A stretch of 64,000 bases of DNA from Laguncularia racemosa (Eukaryota; Streptophyta; Magnoliopsida; Myrtales; Combretaceae). Made by a program: the position numbers and the translations under genes. The notes under the pieces are model-generated. The model had not been told where the DNA came from and ran no database searches. It saw only the letters and a list, made by a program, of their open reading frames with translations. Position 1 is the stretch's first letter. Each line of letters starts with the position of its first letter. The stretch is from assembly GCA_037954665.1 (NCBI GenBank), contig JBBMOL010000098.1, forward strand, positions 1,736,001 through 1,800,000, written 5' to 3'. Shown one piece after another: positions 20,993 through 32,478 of the stretch.

Positions 20993-22513
20993 TTATTTAG
21001 CCTTAACAAAAACTGTATTTTGATTCGATTTTGAACTCGAACCATGCTCATATCCTAACCCATGTTTTTCATTTGAAACTCTTTGTGAAGAAATTAACAT
21101 GGTCAATTTCTTGTCACTTTCATCAAATTTCTTAAAGGTAGTTTTCAACGAATTGGACAGTTCGTCAATCTTTACCTTCATGTTACTTGTTTCTACTTCA
21201 AGTAGGTGATTTTCTATTCTTAATTTTTCAATACTCACATGCATGGATTCATTTTCTTGTTTCAGGATATCATTTTCATCCGCAAGTAACGAATTTGTTT
21301 GCTTTACTGCCTCCTTTTCATTCTTAAGAGCTTTTATTTCATTTTCATACTTAGCTAATTTTATATCAACCCTTTTTAGTGCCTTTAATAGCTTACTCAT
21401 TTCTACTAGCATGTCAGTTTCAGTTACATCTTCATTAGATTTAGAATGTACCTCAGAACTAGCCATTAAACACAGATTTGCCTCATCCTCTTCCTCTTCT
21501 GAATCCTTTGAATTTGTCTCTGTATCCTCTAAATCACTCCATGTTGCTAGCATTGCTCGACTTTTCTTTTTATAATTTTCCATTTTCTTGATCAGTGTTG
21601 GACATTCATATTTAATGTGTCCTGGCTTTTTGCATTCATAACATTGAATCTCCCTTTTCTCTTTCTTCTTTTCTTTCTCCTTGTACGCTTTTCCTGCATC
21701 ATTATGCTTATATTCAGTACTTTTCTTGAAAACATTAAACTTCTTACCTCTTTGCTTCTTGAGCAGCCTGTTGAGTCTATGTGCTAGAAGACCGATGTCC
21801 TCTTCTTTCTCATCGTCGCTATCATCTGTTTCAGTTTCATTTTGCTTTATTTCCTTGACTTTAAACGCAATCCCTTTGGTACCGTCTTCTCCTCTTTGCG
21901 TGATCTTTATGTGTGACTCATATGCCATGAGCTTTTCTCTCAATTGACTGAGAGTTAGCTTGTTTAGGTCTTGAGCTTCCTCTATAGCAGTTTTCTTTGC
22001 ATCCCAAGATGGTGGCAATATCCTCAACATTTTCCTCACAAGATCTGGATCTAGAAGTTTCTTTCCAAGTGATGAAAGCTCATTTGTAATAGCTGTAAAC
22101 CTGTTAAAAGCATCTTTGACATCTTCATTAGACTTAAACTTAAATAATTCATACTGTTGAATTAAAGCATTTATTTTGGTTTCCTTGATGGTATCAGTCC
22201 CTTCATATGTATCAGATAGGATATCCCAAATCTCCTTTGCACTTGCACACGATGATATCAAATAGAACTCTGATGGAGCAATAGTAGTTAGTAATGAATT
22301 TTTTGCTTTGTTGTTCTTCTCGATAATTTTCTTCTCCGAATCTGATAAGGTCGAATTTCTGTTCAAGGTGATCACATTGTCTCCAAGTGAAATGACTTGC
22401 CATGAATCATAATCATTAGCTTTAATGTAAGTTTCCATACGCATCTTCCAGTATGAGAAGTTTGAGCCATCGAAGTAAGGAGCTCGATTAATTGCAACAT
22501 TATTTTCAACCAT
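20993..22513 (-). CDS. gag: Copia gag polyprotein
   Basis: A 506-codon frame starts 29 bases downstream of the primer-binding site. Residues 12-210 form the Copia gag (UBN2/DUF4219-type) domain: FDGSNFSYWKMRMETYI, IWDILSDTYEGTD, FNRFTAITNELSSLGK, and RILPPSWDAKKTAIEEA. A zinc knuckle CYECKKPGHIKYEC occupies residues 291-304. A long acidic and then heptad-rich region follows (about 370-470), probably coiled coil. Gag forms the virus-like particle. The TAA at 20,993 lies before a second zinc knuckle in the same frame, so it is probably a truncating mutation rather than the natural end. Confidence 0.92.
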   Translation of the reverse strand: MVENNVAINRAPYFDGSNFSYWKMRMETYIKANDYDSWQVISLGDNVITLNRNSTLSDSEKKIIEKNNKAKNSLLTTIAPSEFYLISSCASAKEIWDILSDTYEGTDTIKETKINALIQQYELFKFKSNEDVKDAFNRFTAITNELSSLGKKLLDPDLVRKMLRILPPSWDAKKTAIEEAQDLNKLTLSQLREKLMAYESHIKITQRGEDGTKGIAFKVKEIKQNETETDDSDDEKEEDIGLLAHRLNRLLKKQRGKKFNVFKKSTEYKHNDAGKAYKEKEKKKEKREIQCYECKKPGHIKYECPTLIKKMENYKKKSRAMLATWSDLEDTETNSKDSEEEEDEANLCLMASSEVHSKSNEDVTETDMLVEMSKLLKALKRVDIKLAKYENEIKALKNEKEAVKQTNSLLADENDILKQENESMHVSIEKLRIENHLLEVETSNMKVKIDELSNSLKTTFKKFDESDKKLTMLISSQRVSNEKHGLGYEHGSSSKSNQNTVFVKAK

Positions 22514-22541
22514 TTTGGATCACTCAAAATAGATGAGTCCT

Positions 22542-22553
22542 GCTCTAATACCA
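22542..22553 (-). promoter_or_regulatory. Primer-binding site of the Sirevirus-like element
   Basis: On the minus strand, TGGTATTAGAGC lies two bases after the 5' LTR end. It differs at one position from the initiator-Met tRNA complement TGGTATCAGAGC and fixes the element's direction. Confidence 0.9.
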
Positions 22554-22555
22554 AT

Positions 22556-24033
22556 TGTTGGTCCCATTAATCAAGAGGGGGGTGAATTGATTAATTACTT
22601 AAAGTTTCACTTTTTCGCAACTCAATCAAAACTCTCGACTAATAAAATCACGTGAATAACAATAATGAAAAACAATAATGTGCAGTAAATAAAATGAGTA
22701 GAGAAGAATAGAATGCTCAGATATTTATAGAGGTTACGCCTCGCGCGTCAGTCCTCTCTTCCAGCTCCACGTCGGGGTCCCGGTTGTCTATACCGGTTGT
22801 GTTTCACTAGATCAAACAAATTGAAGATATACAACATAAGCCTCTTCAATGCAAAGTCTCACTGTTGAGTCTTTCTAGCTTCTTTACTAAGCTAATCACT
22901 CAACTACAGTGATGAAACAACAAACAATTCCTTATTCATGAAAGGAATTTCAACAACAATGAGGAATATCAGATTTCCTCTATATAATAGATCACATGTA
23001 TATGTAAAGATTTTTCGCTTGAAGATGTATGAGCCTTTTCTTTTCGTGTGTCTCCTTTTTTCTTCTTTTTTTTTTTTCAAGAACGTTCTCTCTTTTTCAT
23101 TTGAATTAAACACTCCTTATATGAAGAGAACATAATGGCTACTTTCCACGTGACAATCTTGAATTTATTTTTGAATTTTTAATTGAAAAATAAGTTGGAT
23201 CTGTTGGAGAGAATCTGCATTCCATGATATTGTTTGATGAGGATAAGGTTGGATAAATTAGTTTGACCGAGATCTTCTTTGGATATATCTCTTGAATTAA
23301 GTTTGTTGAAGATATCCCTCACATTGTGGAACCTTATCTTCATGTAACAACCATATTTCTTATCCTTATCTTTGTAACTGCTGGATCTCCCAAAATATAG
23401 CACAAATATCTAAATTTAAATCTTGATAAAACATGCAAATCTTATATGATCTCACTTTATCATAAAATGAAATCTTTGACTAAAATCTTGTAAGACTTTA
23501 TATAAATTAAAAACCCCATGATATAAAATCCAACTTTAGTAAAACACATCAAGTATATTACCCAAAAATAATTGACACGTGGAGCTAGGCCTTGAAATTT
23601 ATAAAAAAGAAAATATCGATATAAAAATTAGAACGTAATCTGGAAAAATTCATGACAAACATGAAAGGTTCTGAAAGTGCTTCTGAAGCAAACCTATTAA
23701 TTGTCCTCCTGTTATGAAAGTTCTGAAAGTGCTTCTGAAACAAACCTGTCAACTGTCCTCCTAGTGTAAAGGTTCTAAAAGTGTTTCTGAAAGATTAACA
23801 CGATAACTATGGATACACTACACAACTTCTGAAACACCTTCTGTCAGAACAAAAATAGTCTATATAACACTTTTGAAGGTTCTGAACAAGCTTCTGTCTC
23901 CTTGTTCAACTTTAGAAAAATTACGTACTATCTTCTGAAACAACTTCTGACAAGCTTAAACATTCGTTACACATTATTCCTCTTTTGTTAACATCAAAAC
24001 TAAATTAGAGAACTTAACATTCTCCCCCTAACA
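22556..24033 (-). repeat. 5' LTR of the Sirevirus-like element
   Basis: The promoter-bearing LTR, running 24,033 to 22,556 on the transcribed strand. It starts TGTTAGGGGGAG and ends GGGACCAACA, next to the primer-binding site. G-box-like words CCACGTGAC (about 23,146) and ACACGTGG (about 23,575) occur in U3, as do repeated TTCTGA words. Confidence 0.95.
22722..22729 (-). promoter_or_regulatory. Likely TATA box of the 5' LTR
   Basis: On the minus strand, CTCTATAAATATCTG follows a CG-rich word, about 170 bases before the LTR end. This spacing would leave an R-U5 of about 135-140 bases. Other TATA-like words exist in the LTR, so this choice is an inference. Confidence 0.5.
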
Positions 24034-24443
24034 CAAGTAAATACGGTGATAAATCCTAGTTATTAAGAAAATGAAGTTGAAGCCCAAAGATGCTTACAAC
24101 TTAAAGCCTAAAGTTCGTGGGTGCACCCACAACACTACCTTTAGAGAGGCTCTTCCGTTTAAAGGAATTGAATTATCTTATGCAAAAATTACTCATGGAA
24201 TAGGCGTAAGCCCATTTTAGTTTTTCCTAAGGTTCTTGACTTGTAAACCCGAAATGGAATGAAGATCAATTCTCTCAAAATTGGCCCATACACATTATAT
24301 CCTTTCTTATAAGTAGGAAACCAAAAGCTTACATTATAACTTGTAGAAAGACTTAGCTAATTGACCAAAGTGCATCATTCACAATACGAACCATAATTTT
24401 TTAAATTAAAGTCAAGAGTGAACCTAAATCTTGAGAGAGTGAG
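24034..24443. other. Short spacer between two insertions
   Basis: About 400 bases of non-coding sequence beginning with the target duplication caagt. It belongs to the older sequence split by the two flanking insertions. No gene is seen. Confidence 0.5.
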
Positions 24444-25115
24444 TGATGAGTGAAACCCTAGGTATGTTAAAACTAGAACCCTGACGACGCTATTGGATTC
24501 AATTACCCTGAGGATAGTCTTGAATAAATGTTGCATAACTAGACCCTAATCACACATGTTGATTGAAACCTAAGTTATCAAAGGGTTTTCCAAGCAATTC
24601 AGTTAAGAATTCCTATGGAAGAGTTCTTTTGCAAAAGAACCAAAAAGGGGATTTCATAATTCAAGAAAATTTGTATATTCACTCAATGATAACAATTCTT
24701 CATGGCCGACCCTTGCACGACTTATATAATGTCATACAATAATATGGAAAACCTAAGTTGCCAAATCAATTTATTTCCTTATCCTCATGTAACCGATTAG
24801 GAATCTGAATAATATAAATTACAAACCAAACAAATAAAAACAAAAACAAACTGAATATGTCTCTAGCTTTGTCGATTCAAAAAATTATTCTAATGTCTCT
24901 AAATATCACATCCTTCCATGGTCACGTGAATCAAGTTAACATATGTTGGTTCTCCTTTAATGCAGCTTGATTCTCTAGCTTGCAAGTCCATGAGTAATCC
25001 TTATAGGGCTTCGTTCATCCTCTTAGCTCTAGCTCAGGTCATCGAGCCTTCAATACCATGTAATGGATCTTAGGATTTTGGCTCCTTCATTTTTTATGTT
25101 AGCTGATCCTCATCA
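24444..25115 (-). repeat. 3' LTR of the Gypsy element
   Basis: Starts TGATGAGTGAAACCCTAGG and ends GCTGATCCTCATCA on the plus strand. It matches 30,343-31,005 throughout with scattered substitutions. Confidence 0.92.
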
Positions 25116-26101
25116 TTCCCTCCTTCCTCGAAAAGATTCATCCTCGAATCACCTGCATCATAAGGAGTAAGATCAGAAACGTTAAAGGTAGCACTTACAT
25201 TACCATAGTGGCTTAGCAAGTCTATCTTGTAGGTGTTGTCCTTTATGCGCTCCACCACTTGGAAAGGTCCATCACCCCTTAGATGCAACTTGGATTTGCG
25301 TTGTTCAGCAAAACATTCCTTCCTTAAATGTCCGCAAAACCAATCACTTGGATGGAATATAGCACGTCTTTTGTTAGCCTGTTGGGTGTAATGTTCATTC
25401 TTCTTTTCAATGTTAGCTCGTACCTAAGTATGTAAATCCCTAACAAACTCTACCTTCTTTATGCCATCAAGATCAATAAACTCATTAGTAAGTAAAGGCA
25501 ATATATCTAATGGAAATAAGGGATTAAAACCATATACAACCTCAAATGGAGAGTAAGATGTAGTAGAATGTATAGTTCTATTATATGCAAACTCTGCATG
25601 AGGCAAACATGTTTCCCATTGCTTCAAATTTTTATCAAGCACGGCACACAACAATGTGGAAAGTGTCCTATTAACCACTTCTGTTTGTCCTTCTGTTTAG
25701 GGATGTGCCACAGTGGAAAACAGTAGTTTAGTGACTAACCTATTCCATAAAGTGTGCCAAAAGTAGATAAAAAATTTCACATCTCTATCACTCACAATAG
25801 AGTTAGATAAACTATGTAATCGAATGATCTCCCTAAAGAATGAATCAACTATATGTCGTGCATCATTAGTTTTAGAACTGACAATGAAATGAGCCATTTT
25901 ACTAAACCTATTAACGACAACAAATATGCTATCTTTGCCATTCTGGGACCTAAGTAAACCTAATATGAAATCCATGGAAATGTCAGTCCAAGGCTGATTA
26001 GGCACAAGTAATGGGAGATATTCCCAATAGGGCATGACTTTAGATTTAGCCTTCCTACATGCAATGCATTTGTCACACACAATTTGTACACCATGTCTCA
26101 T
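25094..26101 (-). pseudogene. pol: Gypsy integrase, broken
   Basis: Pieces at 26,101-25,697, 25,678-25,424 and 25,288-25,094 make up an integrase. They show the zinc-binding tail CDKCIACRKAKSK, the core DISMDFILGL, SDRDVKFF and, across a TAA near 25,700, the GQTEVVN region with its catalytic Glu. EFAYNRTIHSTTSYSPFEVVYG follows, then a C-terminal DGPFQVVERI...YKIDL...FNVSDLTPYD. VVDRFSK has become VVNRFSK. No chromodomain is recognisable after the last segment. It could belong to a Reina/CRM-like chromovirus relative, but the lineage is uncertain. Confidence 0.85.
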
Positions 26102-26332
26102 CTTAGGCTAATAGAAATGCTCATGCAAAATATCCAAAGTTTTCTTTACTCCAAAATCTCCCATGAGACCGCCCCCATACGTCTCTCTCACGAATAATTC
26201 TCATATGGAACTCTTAGGCACAGACAATCTATCCTTCTTAAATAAATATCCCTCATGATTATAGTAGTCTACATACCCACTTTCAAAACAAGCAGCCCAA
26301 ATCTGATTAAAATCAGCATCATGTTTATATAA

Positions 26333-27565
26333 TTATTTCATACTTTCAAACCCAAGAAATTTAGTATGTAAAGAGGTTAATAGAGAATACCTCCTAGAAA
26401 GGCCGTCAACCACTACGTTTTCCCAGCGTTTCTTGTATTTGATGACGTATGAAAAGGTTTCAATAAACTCCAACCACTTGGCACACCTTTTGTTCAACTT
26501 TCCTTGCGTCTTTAGGTACTTCAAACTCTCATGATCAGAATGGATGATGAACTCCTTAGGCCATAGATAATGCTGCCATGTTTACATCGTTCTCACCGGA
26601 GCATACAACTCCTTTTCATATACTGAATAGTTCAGAGCAGCACCATGGAGTTTCTCACTGAAGTAAGCTATTGGTTTAGAATCCTGCATTAACACACCAC
26701 CAATACTCTTCCCAGAAGCATTACATTTGATCTCAAAAACTTTATCAAAATTTGGTAATACTAACAAAGGAGCTTTAGTTAACTTACCTTTCAAACTTTG
26801 GAATGCCTGCTCATGTATTTCGGTCCACTTGAATTTGGCATTCTTCTTTACAAGATCATTCAATGGAGCAGCAATAGAGCTAAAGTCTCTCACAAATCAC
26901 TTGTAGAAACTGGCTAGACCGTGGAAGATCCTAACATCATTGGTGTTCTATGGTGTTGGCCAATCTCGGATTGCCTTCACCTTCTCCTCATCTACAGCTA
27001 TTCCATCTACTCCTACAACAAAACCAAGAAAAACCAGAGATTCCATATAAAAAGTGCACTTCTTCAAGTTGGCATACAATTGGTTTTCCTTTAAAATAGT
27101 AGAAACACTTTGCAGATGTTGTACATGATCATCCAATGTTCTGCTATATATTAGGATATCATCAAAATAGACTACAATAAACTTTCCTAAGAATTGATGC
27201 AATGCATGATTCATTAATCTCATGAAGGTACTAGGTGCATTAGTCAACCCAAAAGGCATTACCATTCATTCATATAAGCTATGTTTGGTTTTAAAAGAAG
27301 TTTTCCACTCATAACCCTCTTTCATACAAATTTGGTAATATCCATTTTTAAGGTCAATTTTTGAAAATAAACATGCACCATGCAACTCATCAAGCATGTC
27401 ATGTAATCTAGGAATGGGATGTCTGTACTTAACTGTAATTTTGTTGATCGCCTTGCAATCCATGCACATACGCCATATCCCATCCTTCTTGGGGATTAGT
27501 ATTAGTAGAACTGAGCATGGGCTCAAACTTTCTCGCACGAATCCTTTCTCTATTAGCCCATCCAC
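26333..27565 (-). pseudogene. pol: Gypsy reverse transcriptase and RNase H, broken
   Basis: 27,565-27,266 carries MDGLIEKGFVRESLSPCSV, IPKKDGIWRMCMDCKAIN and SKIDLKNGYYQI. 27,265-26,948 carries MPFGLTNAPSTFMRLMN and the catalytic YFDDILIYS. 26,893-26,582 holds the RNase H start (FDKVFEIKCNASGKSIGGVLMQ, in which the usual catalytic D-A-S is N-A-S). 26,524-26,333 holds the YKKRWENVVVDGLSRR end. Stops and an indel separate the pieces. The D-to-N change alone would probably inactivate RNase H. Confidence 0.88.
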
Positions 27566-27599
27566 TTGTTTTTAAATTTCTTTGGCCTCCTCAGGATTG

Positions 27600-28759
27600 G
27601 TTCTATATGCTAGTCGGTTTAGAATGGAAGCATCTGGAATGAAGTCAATCTAGTGCTCTATCCCTCATAGAGGGGGTAATCCTTACAGCACTTCTTTAGG
27701 GAACAAGTCCTCAAATTCCTGCAATAAAGATACAATAACACTAGGCATAACAAAGTTAATGTCAGTATTAGAAAAATATAAGTCTTTATACATAAGTACA
27801 AGTAACTGTTGTTTAGCCAGCATTGCACTCTTAACCTCACTCTTTCTCGCCAGACTCTCTGCTCTCTGTGTTTGAGTGTATTTTCCCTCTTTGCTCACCA
27901 GTGTTTCTTTTTCTCTTCACTTTTCTCTCGTGCACTTGAGTTTTTTTTCTCTAGACTCCTTTGCAATTCTCATCTGATCTTCACTAGCTTCCCATGGTTT
28001 TTGTGGCATGAGAACCGCTTTCCTTTTGTGTAATACAGAGGAATAATGATTCTTGTACCCATCATACATAATCTTCCTATCGAATTGTTAGGGTTACCCT
28101 AACAATATGTGGCTCACCTGCATAGGTATTATGTCACACATAACCTCATCCTTGTAGCTCCTTATGGAAAAGGCTATAAGAACCTGCTTAGTCACCTCAA
28201 CCTCCCTACATTCACTCAACTACTATAATCGATATGGTCTCGAATGTTTCACAGCTTTCAGTTGCATCTTTTCTACTAATAAGGTGCTAGCAACATTAAT
28301 GCAGTTGCCACTATCGATTATCAAGCTACAAACTCTACTATGCACATGACACCGTGTATGAAAAATATGTTCATGCTGAATTCCCTCACCATCCTCCTGA
28401 GGTTATACACTAAGTACTCTCCTCGTGACATACAACTCGCCACTAACGGGTCCCTCTAAGTCAACATCCTCATACTCCTGCGATAGCGACTCCTCCTCCT
28501 CCTTAGAGCTCACACTCTCTACATCCCCACTATCACTAATAATCATAGCTCTCTGATTTGGACATTAAGATGCAGTGTGCCTAAATCTCTGACACTTAAA
28601 ACACTTAATATCTCTAGTCTTGGAAGGGGGTTTAGTGTCAGTTTTTCCCTTAGATGCAGCAACTGGATTCTTAGCCTTCACATCCTCCTTAGGCTTTGAA
28701 TCAATGGAGTTTCTCTTCTAAGTAAACTTCCATGGAGATTTGGAAGTCGAACCAATCCT
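27600..28759 (-). pseudogene. Gypsy protease/linker region, heavily decayed
   Basis: Between gag and RT the frame is broken many times. A gag zinc knuckle is visible at about 28,545-28,610, as C-F-K-C-x4-H-x3-stop-C, so its own motif holds a nonsense codon. Protease would be expected near 28,000-28,350, but no clean D-S-G active site could be read. The open frames at 27,683-27,898 and 27,658-27,840 are linker remnants or chance frames. Confidence 0.5.
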
Positions 28760-29284
28760 CTACTCACTCCTATATTTTAATTGTTGCTCTACTTTAATAG
28801 CTTTGTGTAGCAATTCTTTGATATCTAAATAATGGTGTAGATCTACTACATCAGTTATTTCCCTATTCAACCGGTTGATGAATTTAGCCATAGTGGCTTT
28901 ATCATTCTCCTCAACTCTAGCCCTAATCAAGGCTATCTCTAACTCCTTATAATAATCTTCTACACTTTTGGTTTCTTGTGTCAATCCCTAGACTTTCCTA
29001 AGTAAGTCCCTATAGTGACTAGGAATGAAACGCTTCTGCATAATAGTTTTCATCTCCTCCCAAGTGCTAACAAGTCGCCCTCCATACCTACTCCTATTAT
29101 ACACCAACTGATCCCACCATACACTAGCGTAATCTGAAAACTGTACTACAGCCAATTTTATCTTTTTCTCCTCAGTGTAGTTGTGACATTCAAACACATG
29201 ATCCATTTTTCTCTCCCACTCTAAATACAACTCTGTATCATTCTTTCCTTGAAATGTTAGGATTTTCAATTTAATACTCCCCAA
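28760..29284 (-). pseudogene. gag: Gypsy gag, broken
   Basis: Two pieces (29,284-28,988 and 28,984-28,760) are separated by one stop. The first has LTFQGKNDTELYLEWERKMDHVFECHNYTEEKKIKLAVVQFSDYASVWWDQL and MKTIMQKRFIPSHYRDL. The second has SVEDYYKELEIALIRARVEENDKATMAKFINRLNREITDVVDLHHYLDIKELLHKAIKVEQQL. This is the standard Retrotrans_gag capsid region. A related gag fragment from another Gypsy lineage lies at 34.3-34.8 kb. Confidence 0.88.
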
Positions 29285-30342
29285 ATTACTATAACGCCTC
29301 TGGATACTTCCTCTATTCTTAACGTATTGATAATCTCCAAAATTAGACTCCTCACCTTCTTCTATCTAAACTCCTCCCCTATTCGGTCTACCTACTCCTC
29401 ACTTGATAGTGGTACTACTAGACGGTTCCCTACTCCTCTCCATCCTATCCATTCTTTCATGGATCTGTTCAAGTTCACCCTTTAAGATCCTCTTCATCTC
29501 CCCTATCAACTCCTTAAACATCACGTTACTTTCTCCTCTATTAGTGTTCTGTCCCGACATAATTCTAAAATTTTCAACAAAGTAAGATCACAAGTAAAAC
29601 AAAAATAATTATGTATGTTCCTCACTCCCACTCGTATTTTGCTCACAAATAATATGTTCACAATTCCACTCGTGTATATCTCTTACAAAATATGATCTCA
29701 CAACCTACTTTTTATAAGTCTTTTGCTAGGAACTTAAATTGGAACTCCTAAACACAAATCACTAAGTCAACACCTAATGATCACTAAGTAGTTCCAAGTC
29801 ACGATGTAAGGAAGATCAAGTGTGAATTTCTATGAGATATGAACAAATTATCTACTACTAATTTTAAAACCAGTAAACAAGTCCCTATCGCGCAATTAAA
29901 TGGAAACAAAGAAATTGCACCAAATATAGATCAAGGGTATTGGTATAATTTGGATGCTCAATTGGGAAAAACAAGATGCAATGTACGACTAGAATTGGAA
30001 ATTGAATTTGGCCATTGAATTGGTACTTGCCAAAACTAGATTTTCTCTCTCTCTCTCTCTCTCTCTCTTTAATTTTAGTTCTTGATTCTTTCTTTTGCAA
30101 CCGAATTGATTTTTTTTTTTTTTTTAACGTATGCCTCTCAATATGAACTTTGAATTGAACAACAATTGAATATCCAAAGATTGTCTAATCCTAGATGCCG
30201 TTGGTCTACAAGGGATTTATGGACCGAACAGATTTGTTTTTTATACGAATTTTTAGATATGAGTAAGGAAAATAATAATAGACAAATAACGAAAAATGGA
30301 TAAAATTTACTTGATTCAACAAGCCGAAGCTCTAATATCAAA
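29285..30342 (-). other. Gypsy untranslated leader and primer-binding site
   Basis: Non-coding sequence between gag and the 5' LTR, with a CT microsatellite at about 30,041-30,069 and a T-run at 30,110-30,125. The primer-binding site TGATATTAGAGC on the minus strand (30,329-30,340) lies two bases from the LTR and matches 10 of 12 positions of the initiator-Met consensus. Confidence 0.7.
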
Positions 30343-31005
30343 TGATGCGTGAAGCCCTAGGTATGTTAAACCTAGAACCCCGATGATGCTATTAGATTCA
30401 ATTACCCCAAGGATCGACTTGAATAAGTGTTGCGTAACTAGACCCCAATCACACTTGTTGACTGAAACCTAAGTTATCAAAGGGTTTTCTAAGCAATTCA
30501 GTTAAGAATTCCTATAGAAGAGTTCTTTTGCAAAAGAACCAAAAAATGGGATTTCGTAATTTACGAAAATTTGTATATTCACTCAATGATAATAATTCTT
30601 CATGGCCGACCCTTTCACGGCTTATATAATGTCTTATAATAATATGGAAAACCTAAGTTGCCAAATCTATTTGTTTCCTTATCCTCATGTAACCGAGTAG
30701 GCAACTAAATAATATAAATTACAAACTAAACAAAAACAAACCGAATATGTCTCTAGCTTTGTCGATTCAAAAAGTTATTCTAATGTCTCTAGATATCACA
30801 TCCTTCCATGGTCACGTGAATCAAGTTAACATATGTTGGTTCTCCTTCGGTGCAGCTTGATTCTCTAGCTTGCAAGTCTATGACTAATCCTTGTAGAACT
30901 TCGTTCATCCTCTTAACTCTAACTCGAGTCATCGAGCCTCTAATACCATGTAATGGATCCTAGGATTTTAGCTCACTCCTTTTCTATGCTAGTTGATCCT
31001 CATCA
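30343..31005 (-). repeat. 5' LTR of the Gypsy element
   Basis: Begins TGATGCGTGAAGCCCTAGG and ends TTGATCCTCATCA on the plus strand, paired with 24,444-25,115. It is adjacent to the primer-binding site and therefore the promoter LTR. Confidence 0.92.
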
Positions 31006-31010
31006 GTTAG

Positions 31011-31682
31011 GAATAGATTAAATAATTCAAAAAGTGGGATACCTATTTTCGAGAAGGTATACGTAAACTTTGAAGTCTTGAAACTATAAGAAGCTTAAAT
31101 GTTTCCCTAGGTTAAGAAGGGCCATTTACCCTAAGTTAAATTCAAGGCCCTGTTATATTGGAAGCCTAACAAGAGGAGTGATTTGAGAAATGTTGATCAG
31201 ATAAGTTATGGTAAAGCCATTAGAAAACTCAAAGACACAACAAGAGCATTCCCTAGATACTTGAAGAGATATAAGTCAAGCTACTAGCATGGCTTAGTTA
31301 CTACAATCCTAAGCAAGTGGTCACTAAGTAAAGGGGCAAGTTCACCACTTATTAACAATCTTGAGAGCTCATGAAGCTCTATTACTTGTTAGTGATGGGG
31401 GAAAATACAGAATGAGAATTTTTTTTTAAGTTTTGGAAAGGCTTCGGCCTAACATTTCAAAATTAAGAGTTTTAAAATTTTTTCCTCCATCAAGGGCTCA
31501 TTGAGGCCTTAATACTCTAAAAAAAAAATCTACAAAAAGAAGTCTAAAAAATTTATTGGATTCACTTAGTTAAAATCAACATTTAAGCAATCAATTGTCT
31601 TAACATTTAAATAATCAAGTCTAGGTCCATTCTTGCCTTAGTGCCTCTAAAGCATAAGTCATGGTCTACACCCTATCCTTAA
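31011..31682. other. Non-coding sequence of the older host element
   Basis: No gene recognised. It resumes the sequence interrupted at 24,443 and leads into the tandem array. A poly-A run and an indistinct AT-rich stretch lie at 31,420-31,620. Confidence 0.45.
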
Positions 31683-32478
31683 AGCTTACCTATTGAGGCA
31701 TTATCCCTCTTTGAGAAATCCTTGAATGGCCTATCTTATCATTGAGGCATTAGAGCACTATCTTATCATTTTAAAAGGCATGCTCATTAAAGCACCATCT
31801 TATCTTCCTTAGATAGTCTGCTCATTAGAGAACTATCTTATCTCCCCTAAATGACCTACTCGTTAGAGTGTTATCCTATTTTTTTAGATGGTTTGCTCAT
31901 TAGTGCATTATCTTATCTTTCTTAGATAACTTGCTCACTAGAGCACTATCTTAACTTCCCTAAATGGCTTGCTCATTGAAGAACTATCCTATCTTAACTA
32001 GATGGCCTGCCCATAAGGGCATTATCTTAACATCCTCAAATGGCATACTCATTGGAGTGTTATCTTATATCCTTAGATGGCCTACTTATCAAAGCACTAT
32101 CTTAATTCCTTAGATGGCTTGTTCATTAGAGCATATCTTATATTCCTTAGATAGCTTGCTCATTTGAGCACTATCCTATCTCCCTCAGATGGCATGCTCA
32201 TTAAAGCATTATCATGTCTCCTCAAATAGCCTACTCATTATAGCATTATCCCATCTCCTTGGATGGCTTACTTACTAAAGCATTATCTAATCCCCTTCAA
32301 TATCTTGTCTCTTGAAATGGCTTGTTCAATAGAGCACTATTCCTTTTTTTTTTGTAGAAATCATCGAATGGCTTGCTCATTAAGGCATTATTTTGTCTCA
32401 ATCAATAGCTTGTTCATTAAAGCGTTATTCGATCCACTATGATGTTGGTCACCTGCTCATTAGAGTGTGATTCCTTAC
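31683..32478 (+). repeat. Tandem array of about 38-bp units, about 19 copies
   Basis: Units follow the plan ATGGCTTGCTCATTA, then (G/A)AGCACTATCTTATC, then TCCCTTAG, usually 37-38 bases long, with three longer units near 32,290-32,460. I counted about 19 recognisable units at 65-85 percent identity to this plan, all in the same orientation. The array stops about 220 bases before the second LTR-like copy. Tandem arrays near the 3' LTR are known from Tat/Ogre and some other plant LTR elements and can seed satellite DNA. Confidence 0.88.

Larger units (their letters stand above)
13875..24033 (-). mobile_element. Near-complete Sirevirus-like Copia retrotransposon
   Basis: A 10.16-kb element with LTRs of 1453 bases (13,875-15,327) and 1478 bases (22,556-24,033), both bounded by TG...CA. 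A perfect 5-bp target duplication, caagt, lies at 13,870-13,874 and 24,034-24,038. Transcription is on the minus strand: primer-binding site at 22,542-22,553, gag, protease, integrase, reverse transcriptase and RNase H in Copia order, then an extra open frame before the 3' LTR. The extra frame, long LTRs and repeated GGGGGAG polypurine tracts are Sirevirus traits. The LTRs differ by scattered substitutions and two short indels, so insertion was fairly recent. Several stops make this copy non-autonomous. It sits inside the older Tat-like sequence. Confidence 0.93.
24444..31005 (-). mobile_element. Decayed Gypsy retrotransposon
   Basis: A 6.56-kb element with LTRs at 24,444-25,115 (672 bases) and 30,343-31,005 (663 bases), both TG...CA. 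Flanking 5-mers gtgag (24,439-24,443) and gttag (31,006-31,010) match at four of five positions and are a likely target duplication. On the minus strand: primer-binding site TGATATTAGAGC (30,329-30,340), gag, zinc knuckle, protease region, RT, RNase H, integrase, and a GAGGAAGGAGGGAA polypurine tract next to the 3' LTR (25,116-25,129). Integrase after RT/RNase H identifies Gypsy. The LTRs are roughly 90 percent identical. Multiple stops and frameshifts leave no working gene. Confidence 0.92.

Noticed and set aside
20430..21947. Plus-strand open frames (20,430-20,633, 20,684-20,989, 21,243-21,575, 21,681-21,947)
   Set aside because: They are antisense shadows of the Copia gag and protease, Ser/Phe-rich, and without motifs.
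13875..24033. A retrovirus-like envelope gene
   Set aside because: The downstream ORF lacks a convincing signal peptide, fusion peptide or glycoprotein pattern. Only its position is envelope-like.
31683..32478. CRISPR-like regular array
   Set aside because: The units are contiguous and diverged, with no unique spacers or cas genes, and the DNA is plant nuclear.
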